64,000 nt of DNA. Origin: Carnegiea gigantea (Eukaryota > Streptophyta > Magnoliopsida > Caryophyllales > Cactaceae). A program made the translations under genes and the position numbers. This document shows, one piece after another, positions 47,115 through 57,429 of the stretch. Where the stretch lies: NCBI GenBank assembly GCA_029747015.1, contig JAKOGI010000437.1:147001-211000 (forward strand), written 5' to 3'. The notes below the pieces were generated by a model. That model ran no database searches. It was given only the letters and a program-made list of their open reading frames with translations, and was not told where the DNA came from. Position 1 is the stretch's first letter; each line of letters starts with the position of its first letter.

Positions 47115-48444
47115 AATGTCAAAACGGTAGACATTAAGAGTGGGAAAGCAAAGATTTTTAGGTCCTATAGTGTGAAAGGCCGATAAGAAAGGCGTTACAT
47201 AGCAAGGCAACTTGATTCTGTACTTTTACTAATGAATTTTATAGGCTGTTGTGCCACGCTAAAAATTCTCGGGATTGATCACTAGCTTTTGTATGTGTTT
47301 TTTCTATTGTACTTTTGGTGTTATTATCTATTTCATTTTTGGTGGCTTGGGCCTTGTGTTTTAATTTGGGCCTTTACAAATCTATATATGAATTGCAATT
47401 ATAATTGAAATATTTTTCTTTTTTATTTGATAACATGTTAATGCATAATAGTCTCTGCCGATTCATACCAAGTTAATTCGGTTTCAATGCAAACCAGGTC
47501 AATTGCTCTAACCTATGTCGAAACAGCCCGACTGATTGATCCATTGACCCACACCCCCACCAGATCTATCTCTGTGCCATTTCTCTTAACATTGTGACCC
47601 CTCATGAAAAAAGCTTGATAATGTAGAAAGCGAATCCCAATCTCTTCCTCAATAGGATGAGAGGTAGAGAGTTTTTAGTGTTCATTGAAAACTTCGATAG
47701 AAAAATTTGAATTTGTTAGATTTTGGCTTTGTAAAGACCAAGCAGCTGAGGGAACAAGATACCAAAAGGCCAGGAACGATATAAAGAAGGTTAAAATAAT
47801 TGTCTGCATCAATGAGGGAAGAATAGAAAATCCTTTCAAGAGAAAAATGTTTCAGAAGTTAAAATAGAAGAATCAAGAAGTGTTTATGTATGGAAGAAAC
47901 GAGAACCAAAGATCAAAACAAGAGAATCTGTCAAAAAATACAAAGGTTAAGCTGGAGTGCAAAAGCCAGAAGGTTAAAGGAACCTAAGATACCTCAGGAC
48001 GTGTGGGAGTTGGATAACATACATTTACGAGAACGTGGCTTGTAGAATAATAAGATTTTAGCTTTTTTTTTAAATAGACTTTATTTTGGGTTGAATTTAG
48101 TATATATGAGCTTATTTAGAACTTATTAATGAAATATATATTACAAGAACTTATATGATAGAGTGGTTTGTTATTTAATAATTTATCTCGATTAGTTCTG
48201 CCCCTGATGTTACATTCGACTATCAATATCTTTGAACTAGCTATAAAACTTTTCTTTTCTTTTTTTTGCAGGAAGGGGGGAAGAATAAAACTCTTATGTT
48301 TACCTGAGCAATTCTAAATAAGAAAGATGAATTGCAACTACTAGAACATATTATGGCCAATCAACATCAAAGGGGATGTAGCTCAGATAGTAGAGTGCTC
48401 GCTTAGCATGCGAGAGGTATGGGGATCGATACCCCGCATCTCCA
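47115..48444 (+). repeat. Array unit 14 (short, with internal deletion)
   Basis: 1.33 kb. About 240 bp is missing near 48140-48155, where tattacaagaac joins ttatatgatagagtgg. It ends in the best-preserved AGC tRNA copy. Confidence 0.88.
48372..48444 (+). tRNA. tRNA-Ala(AGC) copy 14, best preserved
   Basis: 73 nt. Acceptor GGGGATG/CATCTCC is fully paired with the alanine-specific G3.T70, D-stem GCTC/GAGT has a wobble, anticodon stem CTCGC/GCGAG is perfect, loop TTAGCAT gives AGC, T-stem TGGGG/CCCCG has one wobble, T-loop ATCGATA. CAA motifs (ccaatcaacatcaa) precede it and TTTTT follows at 48456-48460, as usual for plant Pol III tRNA genes. The only clear flaw is A for G in the conserved GG of the D-loop (AGATAGTA). 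It could still be transcribed. Confidence 0.78.
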
Positions 48445-48455
48445 CTTCTCATCAA

Positions 48456-48460
48456 TTTTT
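48456..48460 (+). terminator. Candidate Pol III terminator of tRNA copy 14
   Basis: TTTTT begins 12 nt after the tRNA end. It lies in the segment kept in long units but lost at short-unit junctions. Confidence 0.5.
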
Positions 48461-48486
48461 AATGGGCTCATTTTTGTGTGGCATAT

Positions 48487-49829
48487 TGTTAGGCGATAAT
48501 TTCTCGTATTTTACGTGCCCCTTTTACCTAATTTTAGCTTGTACAATAATATAATTTTTAGAGTTTTTACTTGTTTTATTTGCTTTTGTAGGTAATAAAC
48601 TTCAAATTGAGCAAATGTCGTGAAAAGGATCGGAGACGGGCAGAAAGAGCAAAAGCCGGCAACAAGGGATGACAAGGGGCCGAGCCACCGTGCCAGAAAA
48701 GTGGCACGATGGGGCCGTGCCACGTGGCACAGTCGTGCCTCCCCCTTGTTCGCCCGTTCGCTCGATTTTTCTATTTAACCCTCCTTCGGCGTTTTTGTTC
48801 GGGGGTCGCTCGAGGTCGCTTTGGTTCTCTCTAGTGATTTTTAGGTTAGGTTTTAGGTTAGTTTATCAAATAAAACCTCAAAAGGAGGAATAGATTAGGA
48901 TTGAGGATTGTAATCTTGGATTCAACCTTTGGATTTCAAGTTCCTTCTATCAATCAAGTCTAAGTTTTTCTTCCCTTTTCTCTCTTTAGTTCATATGTTG
49001 TTTTTGTTTACGTTTTGCTAGTTTAATTCTTGTATTTGTTTTATTTAGTTTAAATGTTTAGTTTTCATAGTTAATGCATATTTATTTAGTTGTTTAGATT
49101 TGATTTATTTCGTTCTCTTTCTTCTCTTGTTCAAGTTCATGTTCTTGTTTGTTAGTTTAGGTTTTCATGTGTTTGTGATGTTTAGTTGTTAATTTGTGTT
49201 GGATTGGATTATGGCTAGCCCTTGATGGCTAATTAATCGTATTTATACCCCAACCCTACCTTGTTTATGCCTAGAATTTAGAGTTTTCTTTTACGCCCGC
49301 CAAGTATTCGATGAAATGCTTGAAAGAGCTTTCATCCGTGTTTTGGGGCAATTGAATTATGTTGAGAAGTGAGGTCGATTGTCTAGTGTAGGTAGAGAGA
49401 ATAGTTGGAATTGGGACATAAAAATAGTCTCGTCGCTAACTAGGTCAAGTGTTGTCAACCTAGTAGTTTAGTTGAACTAATCTCATTAAAATAGGTGGTT
49501 AGAGCAACTAGATTAGCCTATTGATCCTTAAGAGAAGGCTTGGGTGGCCTTAATGATACAACCGATCAACTCTGAATGCTAGCATAGTTAGGAAAGGTTT
49601 GGGCTTGACTTGATCACTTGGTTTATCTTAGGTCTGATCATAGCCCTTTTGTTTTTGCTTTAGTAGTTTAGTTCTATTTTTTATTCCCTTCGATTTTACC
49701 TAGCTCGAGATGCTTTAATTAGTTCTAGTAGTTAGAAATACAACTTCCTATGGATGACACCCTAAGTACTCAATGATACACCTTGCATTTGGGGTTTATA
49801 AATATTAAAACTCTATTTTTTCCCTAACA
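48487..49829 (+). repeat. 5' LTR of the Athila/Tat-like element
   Basis: 1,343 bp. Near 48685-48745 the word GTGCCA/TGGCAC recurs in both directions, including the perfect palindrome GTGCCACGTGGCAC with a G-box core CACGTG. Confidence 0.9.
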
Positions 49830-49835
49830 AGTTTT

Positions 49836-49853
49836 TGGCGCCATTGCTGGGGA
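49836..49853 (+). promoter_or_regulatory. Primer-binding site, Asp-tRNA type
   Basis: TGGCGCCATTGCTGGGGA, six bases inside the LTR. It matches the complement of the plant tRNA-Asp 3' end except for two changes, both at positions that would be CpG in the original. Confidence 0.8.
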
Positions 49854-49908
49854 GTTGTTGTTTTTCAAAGTTGAAGCGTACTTGGGCATTCGAGACTAGG
49901 CTTTAATT

Positions 49909-51173
49909 TTGCCGCCCCAAAAAAAAAAGTCTAGCTTCCACTTCCCTCAATATAAGTATGAATTGTTTTGGAGATATTATGACAGACTATATGCTTTTCT
50001 TGCTCATTGTGGTTATTGTTTGGAGAAGTGGAAACTTTTGAATACAGTTTATGAGGGTGTGAATTATGAGAGCCGTACTCTTTTGGAGTATTGGGATTTT
50101 TGTGCTAAAGACGTTAATGAAGCATGTGATTTCCTTGATTGGTTGGCCTGGGATACTTATGAATTTAAAACTAGTTGCTCTAATTCTTGCACCGCACCCC
50201 CTTCATCCCCAACTATGCTCCTGCTATGTGTAAAATTTGTCATTGTTCTGATCATGACAGTAATTCTTGTCCCTATTATATTTCTGATGCTTTGCTAGAC
50301 TTAGCAATATGATAGAGATAATGAATGAGCAACAAATTGAGTTTGCTAATAAAATATGGGAATATGACCTATCACCCGAGACTGACCTTAGTTCTAGTGC
50401 TCATAGACTTGATGACAATCTGTGTGATGATGGTACGTCTTTTCCTCCTCTAGAGTCCGGACTAGAGGAAGTACTCGACCCTCCCTTGACTACTTTACTC
50501 ACAGTTGCTCCATCCTTTCCTAATACTCTTAGGGATAGCACTGCAGTTATCATGACCTTTCTTGATACACCTTCCCCTTTAGCTCAGTCAACGGAGTTCA
50601 AGGTAGGCTAGACCTGTGGTGTAAGCGCTAGTGTTGATGAGGATAATACTTGGTCTAAGTCAGGCGATGTTTCTATTGAGGTGCATGATTTTTGTGAGAC
50701 TCCCACAAGGACTTCATGCGTGGATGTTGTGGTTACAGGGCCAACTAGTCCTGATTTTGTTGACAATATATCCCCCAACTCTCTTGATATATTCCATGCT
50801 TCTTCTTCATATTCACCACCCTTCCCTTCCCCTGAGTGTTGTGATATGTTACTTATTGATTCTCATGTGATACTTGAGGGGAATGAGGTTGACTGTTATG
50901 GACTCTAGATACCTTTAGAGGGTATAACCCGCCCTTGATCTTTACAATCTGTACCTAGAGCATTTGCCTAGAAAAATCATGTTGATTATTGCCTTTGACT
51001 ATTCTACTAATTTTTTCAACACATTTTATAAGTTTAGGAGAGCACGTATTATTAGGCGTGTATTTATATTTGTGTGCTCTTACTTACATTCATCTAAGTT
51101 GCATGCTCAGGTATTCGGTAAGCTCCTGCGAGCTTTGATTACATCTGATTTGGTAGCTTGGATCTTGAGATGA
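49909..51173 (+). pseudogene. Decayed ORF with CX2CX4HX4C zinc knuckle
   Basis: Pieces open at 49909-50298, 50309-50611, 50681-50908 and 50964-51173 read as one former protein of about 400 residues. The first piece is Trp/Tyr-rich (WKLLNTVYEGVNYES, CDFLDWLAWDTYEF). In another frame 50229-50270 encodes a retroviral-type zinc knuckle (C-x2-C-x4-H-x4-C, CKICHCSDHDSNSC), so a frameshift precedes it. A TAG splits the second and third pieces, which are in the same frame; a further shift precedes the last. The start is unclear (no early ATG). A Gag-like RNA-binding protein is my inference; the rest matches nothing I recognise. Confidence 0.55.
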
Positions 51174-52427
51174 GGAGGAGTGGTTGATGCTCCTTCAACC
51201 TCCCATCGCACCGTCTTGAGGAGGTGGTAGTTTAGGTGCAACCAGCACCTAACCTAGTAAATTCGTTCCCTCTTTTCTCTTTCTTTTTATTTTATATATA
51301 TAGGTTTTGCCCTTTCTTATTTATATTTTGCTTTTATATAGTTATTTTTGTAGATTTTTTTCTTTTGTATATATATGTGTTTTGTTGGTGGTTGTGACTC
51401 CTTGGCTCCCAATGAGGGCATTGTGAGATTTGTGTGTGGGGGTGGGAAGTCATATACCCTATGCATATTTTCGTGAAAAATTTTCACTTCTGTATAGTTT
51501 ATCTTTTTGGCTTTGGGGAAACTTCGTGCTATTCCGATTAGCTTAAATCCTCTGTACTCTGACTATTAGCTTGTATAGGAATGTGATGTGTATGATATAT
51601 CTTCATCCTCAGCGTGTCATTCTGGGCCCTAATTCTAACCCCAATTGTTCATTATCGATGTGTAATCCTATCCTTATCTATACCGTCATCATTAGCTTAG
51701 GGTCTTAGTCTTTTATGATTGACTCTCCCACCTGTTTTTGACATGGTTACTTTAATAATTGTCCACATCCTCCTTCGCCAAAAAAAAGAATGACAAAAAA
51801 AGAGAAAAAGAAAAACATAAGATAAGGAATGACAACCCTTTGAGGCATGTGCTACTGGGCGTTACCCTTTGAGACAATACTGCTAATGAAAAAGCTTGTT
51901 TCCTATGTTAACAAGTCAATAAGGTAGTATGTGTCAGTCAAGTAGGATTGAGTCGATTCTGGGAAGCCTGAGTCCTAAGATAATGATACGCCTGTACACC
52001 GAGCACTAAGATGAATTTCAGGTTTTAATGTACAGTGGGGTGAAAATTTGGTGCCTTGATGCCATGTATATGGATAGAGAGTCTTGATATGTACACTCTA
52101 TTTATATACAGGCTAATATCTTTGTTGCATTGGTGATTTGGTTGATTCGAATGTGTACAGTTCTTCCCCCTGTGTACATATTTGCACTTTGTTTGTATAT
52201 CTATTTTATTTTCTTTGTTTTCCCTTTCTCCTTTGCCACCTTTTTTTTCCTTTTTCAATATTTTGTGGGCATATCTCTGCAAACCCTCACGAGACCTCAC
52301 TCGTCCACTTGGGGGAACTTTAAGGGGCTTGTTGTATATGCTAAATGCAACCGCAATTCCTACGAAAGTGAGATAGGTTCCTATGTTAGTTTTTGTTTTA
52401 TTTTGTTCAAGGACGAGCAAAAGATAG
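51174..52427 (+). other. Non-coding 3' interior of the Athila/Tat-like element
   Basis: No RT or integrase motif in any frame. It includes a purine block gtgtgggggtgggaag at about 51432, similar to the terminal tract, and an A-rich stretch at 51780-51815. Short minus-strand ORFs look like chance. Confidence 0.6.
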
Positions 52428-52440
52428 ATGTGGGGGTATT
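52428..52440 (+). promoter_or_regulatory. Polypurine tract of the Athila/Tat-like element
   Basis: atgtgggggtatt lies directly before the 3' LTR, preceded by gacgagcaaaagata. Confidence 0.8.
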
Positions 52441-53775
52441 TGTTAGGTGATAATTTGTCATATTTTATGTGCCCCTTTTACCTAATTTTAGCTCGTATAA
52501 TAATATACTTTTTAGAGTTTTTGCTTGTTTTATTTGCTTTTGCAGGTAATAAACTTTAAATCGAGCAAACATCGTGAAAAGGAGCAAAGACAGACAAAAA
52601 GAGCAAAAGTCAGCAAGAAGGAACGACAGGGGGCCAAGCCACCATGCCAGAAAAGTGGCATGGTGGGGCCGTGCCATGGTCATGCCTCCCCCCTGTTCGC
52701 CCGTTCGCTTGATTTTTCTATTTAACCCTCCTTCGGCGTTTTTGTTCGGGGGTCGCTCGGGGTCACTTCGGTTCTCTTTGGTAATTTTCAGGCTAGGTTT
52801 TAGGTTAGTCTATCAAATAAAACCTCAATAGGAGGATTAGATTAGGATTGAGGATTGTTATCTTGGATTCAACCTTTGGATTTCAAGTTCCTCCTATCAA
52901 TCAAGTCTAAGTTTTCTTCCATTTTCTCTCTTTAGTTCATATGTTGTTCTTGTTTACATTTTGCTAGTTTAATTCTTGTATTTATTTTGTTTAGTTTAAA
53001 TGTTTAGTTTTCATTGTCAATTCATGTTTATTTAGTTGTTTAGATTTGATTTATTTCATTCTCTTTCTTCTCTTGTTCAAGTTCATGTTCTCGTTTGCTA
53101 GTTTAGGTTTTCATGTGTTTGTGATGTTTAGTTGTTAGTTTGTGTTGGATTGAATTATGGTTAGCCCTTGATGGCTAATTAATCTTATTTATGCCCCAAC
53201 CCTACGTTGTTTATGCCTAGAATTTAGAGTTTTCTTTCACACACACCAAATATTCGATGAAATGCTTGAAAGAGCTTTCATCCGTGTCTTGGGGCAATTG
53301 ACTTACATTGAGAAGTGAGGTCGATTGTCTAGTGTGGGTAGACAGAATAGTTGGAATTGGGACATGAAAATAGTCTCGTCGCTAGCTAGGTCAAAGCTTA
53401 TCAATCTAGTAGTTTAGTTGAACTAAGCTCATAAAAATAGGCAGTTAGAGCAACTAGATTAGCCTATTGACCCTTCTGAGAGGGCTTGGGTGGCCTGAAC
53501 GATGCAACAAATCAACTCTGAATGCTAGCATAGCTAGGGAAGGTTTGGGCTTGACTTGATCACTTGGTTTATCTTAGGTCTAATCATAGCCTTTTTGTTT
53601 TCGCTTTAGTAGTTTAGTTCTATTTTCTATCCCCTTCGATTTTGCCTATCTCGAGACGTTTTAATTAGCTCTGGTAGTTGGAAACACAACTTTCTGCGGA
53701 CGACACTCCAAGTACTCAACGATATACCTTGCACTTGGGGTTTATAAATATTAAAACTCTATTTTTTCCCTAACA
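52441..53775 (+). repeat. 3' LTR of the Athila/Tat-like element
   Basis: 1,335 bp. It matches 48487-49829, but the CACGTG palindrome has become GTGCCATGG through a small deletion and base changes. Confidence 0.9.
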
Positions 53776-55536
53776 CATATTAACTTTATTATTATGTACA
53801 TGACATTGACTATATGCTTGCTCAATGCGTTGTAAAATTTAAAACAAATTTAATCTATATTTTTTGTGGTTTATTTTCAGGAAGTAAATAGGATAATATT
53901 GGATCAATTTGAGTGGTGTTGGATCGATTCTACATGAAATTATAGTACCTACGTACGATGTTAATTAATTAATCTATATAAACTTAGCATTATATATAGA
54001 AAAATAGTTTTTCATTCTTTCTTTAAAATAACAAACGGTAGACATCGAGAGGGCAGAGAGAAGATTTTCAGGTCTCGTGGCGTGAAAGGTCGAAGAGAAA
54101 GGGGTTATATAGCAAGGCAACTAGGGTCTCTACTTTTACTAATGACTTTTGTGGAGATGGGCAGTTGGGCGATGCAGAAAATTCTAGGGATTGGCCAGTA
54201 GCTTTTGTGTGTGTTTTTTCTTTTGTATTTTAGGTGTAATTGTTTATTACAGTTTTGGTGAAGCAGGCCTTGTGTTTTAATTTGAACCTCTACAAATATA
54301 TAAATGAATAGCAATTAAAAATGTAAAATTTTTCTCTTTTATTTGGAAATTTGTTGATCCCTAATAGTCTCGGCTAATTCATGCCAATTCAATTCGGTTT
54401 AAATGCAAACCGGGTTAATTGGTCTAACCTCAGTCCAGAAGGTCTGACTGATTGACCCACACGTCCAACCGGATCGACCTCTGAATCGGCTCTCTTAACA
54501 TTGCAACTCCCCATGAAAAAAAATTGATAAAGGAGAAAGCAAATCCCAATCTCTCCCTAAACAGGATGAGAGGTAGAGAGTTTTACTATTCAATGAAAAC
54601 TTCGACAGAAAAATTTGGTTTTGTTAGATTTTAGCTCATGAAAGACCATGCAGCTGAGAGAACAAGATACCAAAAGGCCAGGAACAATCCAAAGAAGTTT
54701 AAAATAATTCTTTGTATCAATGAGGGCGGAGTACAAAATCCTTTAGGGAGAAAATGAGTTCAGAAGCTAAAACAAAAGAATCAAGAAGTGTTTATGTGTG
54801 GAAGAAATAAGAACCAAAGATCAGAGTAAGAGAATCTTTCAGAAAATACAAAGGGTAAACTTGAGTGTAAAGGCCAGAAGATCAAAGGAACAGGAGATAC
54901 CAAAAGAGGTGTGGGACTTGGCTAACATACATTTATGAGAGAATGACCAGAAGGGTTATGAGATTTGAGGTTTTTTTTTTTTTAATTGACTTTATTTTGG
55001 GCTGAACTTAGTATATATGTGCTTATTTTGAACGTATTCATGAAGTGTATAATATGAACTTGTTGTTAAAATTTCTGCACTTATTTTGGATTTATTTGCT
55101 GATTATAAACTTATTCTGAACTAAACATACTATTTCCAAAATTAAGTTGAAAAGAATAAGGCTTTTAAACTAAACTTACTTGTGAACTTGTTCTAAATTT
55201 ATTTGTTCAACATATTTTGAATCGAAGATATTCTGCGCAAAATAAGTTCAAGACAATAGGATAGAAGCCTACCAAAATGGTAGATTTGGCACTTACAAGT
55301 AATAAATATTTGAAGGTCAGACTAAACTAGTTATATGATAGAGTGATTTTTTATTTAATAAATTATCTTTATCAGTTCCACATCAGATGTTACATTTACG
55401 TATCAATATCTTTTCACTAGCTATAAAACTTTTTTGTTTTTTTGGAAGAATAAAACACTTATCTTTACCTCAGCAATTCTGAATAAGAAAGATCAACAAC
55501 AAATGATAGAACCTATTGTGGCCAATCAACATCAGA

Positions 55537-55609
55537 GGGGATGTAGCTCAGATGATAGAGCGCTCACTTTATATGTGAGAGGTATGGAGATCGATACCCC
55601 ACATCTCCA
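55537..55609 (+). tRNA. tRNA-Ala-like copy 15 with anticodon TAT
   Basis: 73 nt. Acceptor GGGGATG/CATCTCC with G3.T70, D-stem GCTC/GAGC, anticodon stem CTCAC/GTGAG perfect, T-stem TGGAG/CCCCA with one A-C mismatch. The loop reads TTTATAT, so the anticodon would be TAT (an Ile anticodon) on an alanine-type body. The D-loop GG is changed (AGATGATA). Confidence 0.65.
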
Positions 55610-57176
55610 AATGTCAAAACGATAGAGATTAAGCGGGGGAAAGGGAAGATTTTTAGGTCCTGCAGTGTGAAAGATCGATTAGAAAAGGGTTACACAGCAA
55701 GGCACCTTGATTCTGTGCTTTTACTAATGACCTTTGTGGTGATGGGTCATTGAGCCATGCTAATAATTTTCGGGATTAACCATTAGCTTTTGTGTGTGTT
55801 TTATATTTTGTATTTTTGGTGTTATTATTTATTTCATTTTTGGTGGCGTGGGCCTTGTGTTTTAATTTGGGCATCTACAAATACATATATGAATTGCAAA
55901 TAAAATGGGAATATTTTTCTTTTTTTATTTGGTAGTTTGTTAATGCACAATAGTCTCCACCGATTCGTGCCAATTTAGTCTGGTTTAAATGCAAATATGG
56001 TCAACTACTCTAACCTATGTCCAAATGGCCGGACTGATTGATCATTGACCCACACCTCCCACGGGATCTAACTCCGTGTCGTTTCTCCTAACATTGTGAC
56101 CCCCCCATGAAAAAGCTTGACAATGTAGAAAGCGAACCCCAATCTCTCCCTACATAGGATGAGAGATAGAGAATTTTTAGTGTTCATTGAAAACTTCTAT
56201 AGAAAATTTTGAATTTGTTAGATTTTGGCTCTGGAAAGACCAAGCAGCTGAGAGAACATGATATCAAATGGCCAGGAATGATCTACAGAAGGTTAAAATA
56301 ATTCTTTGTATCAATGAGGGAAGAATACAAAATCCTTTTAGGGGAAGAAGGGTTCAAAAGCTAAAACAAAAGAATCAAGAAGTGTTTATGTATGGAAGAA
56401 ACGAGATCCAAAGATCAAAGTAAGATAATCTTTCAAAAATGCAAAGGTTAAGCCTGAGTGCAAAACGCCGATCGTTAAAGAAATTGAAGATACCTCAGGA
56501 GGTGTGGGAGTTGGGTAACATACATTTACGAGAATGTGGCTAGTAGAATAATGAGATTTTAGCGTTTCTTAAAAAATGACTTTATTTTGGGTTGAACTTA
56601 GTGTATATAAGCTTATTTTGAAATTGTTTATGAAATATATACTATAAACTTCTTCTTAAAATTTCTAAACTTATTCAGGATTTATTTGCTAATTATAAAC
56701 TTATTCTGAACTGAACATATTCTTGTAAGAATTAAGTTGAAAAGTATAGGGCTTTTAAACTGAACTTAATTATGAACTTATTCTAAATTTACTTGTTCAA
56801 CATATTTTGAATCGAAAGAGAATAGAATAGAAACCTACCAAAATGATAGATTTGGCTCTTACAACTAATAATTATTTTAAAGTTTGACCAAAGTAGTTGT
56901 ATGATAGAGTGGTTTGTTATTTAATAATTTATCTGGATCAGTTCTACCTCTGATGTTACATTCAACTATCAATATCTTTGAACTAGCTATAAAACTTTTC
57001 TTTTTTTTGGGAAAGAATTAAAGCCTTATCTTTACCTCAGCAATTCTGAATAAGAAACCTCAACCGTAACGGTTAGAACGTATTGTGGCCAATTAACATT
57101 AAAGGGGATGTAGCTCAGATGGTAGAGCACTCGCTTCGCATGCAAGAGGTACGGGGATCAATACCCTGCATCTCCA
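55610..57176 (+). repeat. Array unit 16 (short)
   Basis: 1.57 kb, uninterrupted; the best reference for the short form. Ends in a CGC copy. Confidence 0.9.
57104..57176 (+). tRNA. tRNA-Ala(CGC) copy 16, well preserved
   Basis: 73 nt. Acceptor fully paired with G3.T70, D-stem GCTC/GAGC and D-loop AGATGGTA intact, T-stem CGGGG/CCCTG paired. Loop TTCGCAT gives CGC. Flaws are one C-A mismatch in the anticodon stem (CTCGC/GCAAG) and T-loop ATCAATA. No T run of four lies close downstream (caatttgaaag). Confidence 0.7.
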
Positions 57177-57429
57177 CTTCTTGTCAATTTGAAAGGGCTC
57201 ATTTTTGCATGGCATATTGACTTTATTATTATCTGCATAATATTGACTATATGCTGGCTCAATGCGTTGTAAACTTTAGAACTATTTTATCTATATTTTT
57301 AAGGGTTTATTTTCGGGAAATAAATAGGATAATGTTGGTTCAATTCGAGTGGTGTTAGATCGATTCTACATAAAATTATAGTACCTACAGACGATGTTAA
57401 TTAATTAATCTATATAAACTAGGTTTATA

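Larger units (their letters stand above)
48487..53775 (+). mobile_element. Non-autonomous Athila/Tat-like Ty3-gypsy relative
   Basis: 5,289 bp flanked by CATAT at 48482-48486 and 53776-53780. The LTRs start TGTTAGG and end CCTAACA. The primer site matches the 3' end of plant tRNA-Asp, and the polypurine tract (atgtgggggtatt) is of the kind seen in Athila/Tat elements. The 2.6-kb interior lacks protease, RT, RNase H and integrase; it has one decayed ORF with a zinc knuckle. LTR divergence is clearly larger than for the Sirevirus-like element, so it is older. Confidence 0.85.
48445..55609 (+). repeat. Array unit 15 (long), split by an Athila/Tat-like element
   Basis: The unit's own sequence is 48445-48486 and 53781-55609 (53776-53780 repeats the target site), about 1.87 kb. 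The part at 54050-54900 is closely similar to 62670-63530 in unit 19. Confidence 0.88.

Noticed and set aside
48372..48444. Plastid origin of the tRNA-Ala sequences
   Set aside because: The plastid trnA-UGC gene has a large group II intron and a different D-arm and anticodon arm. These copies have the nuclear plant tRNA-Ala pattern with no intron.
52025..52420. 131-codon minus-strand ORF in the Athila/Tat-like element
   Set aside because: It is antisense to the element's 3' untranslated part, overlaps the polypurine region and has no recognisable domain; probably chance.
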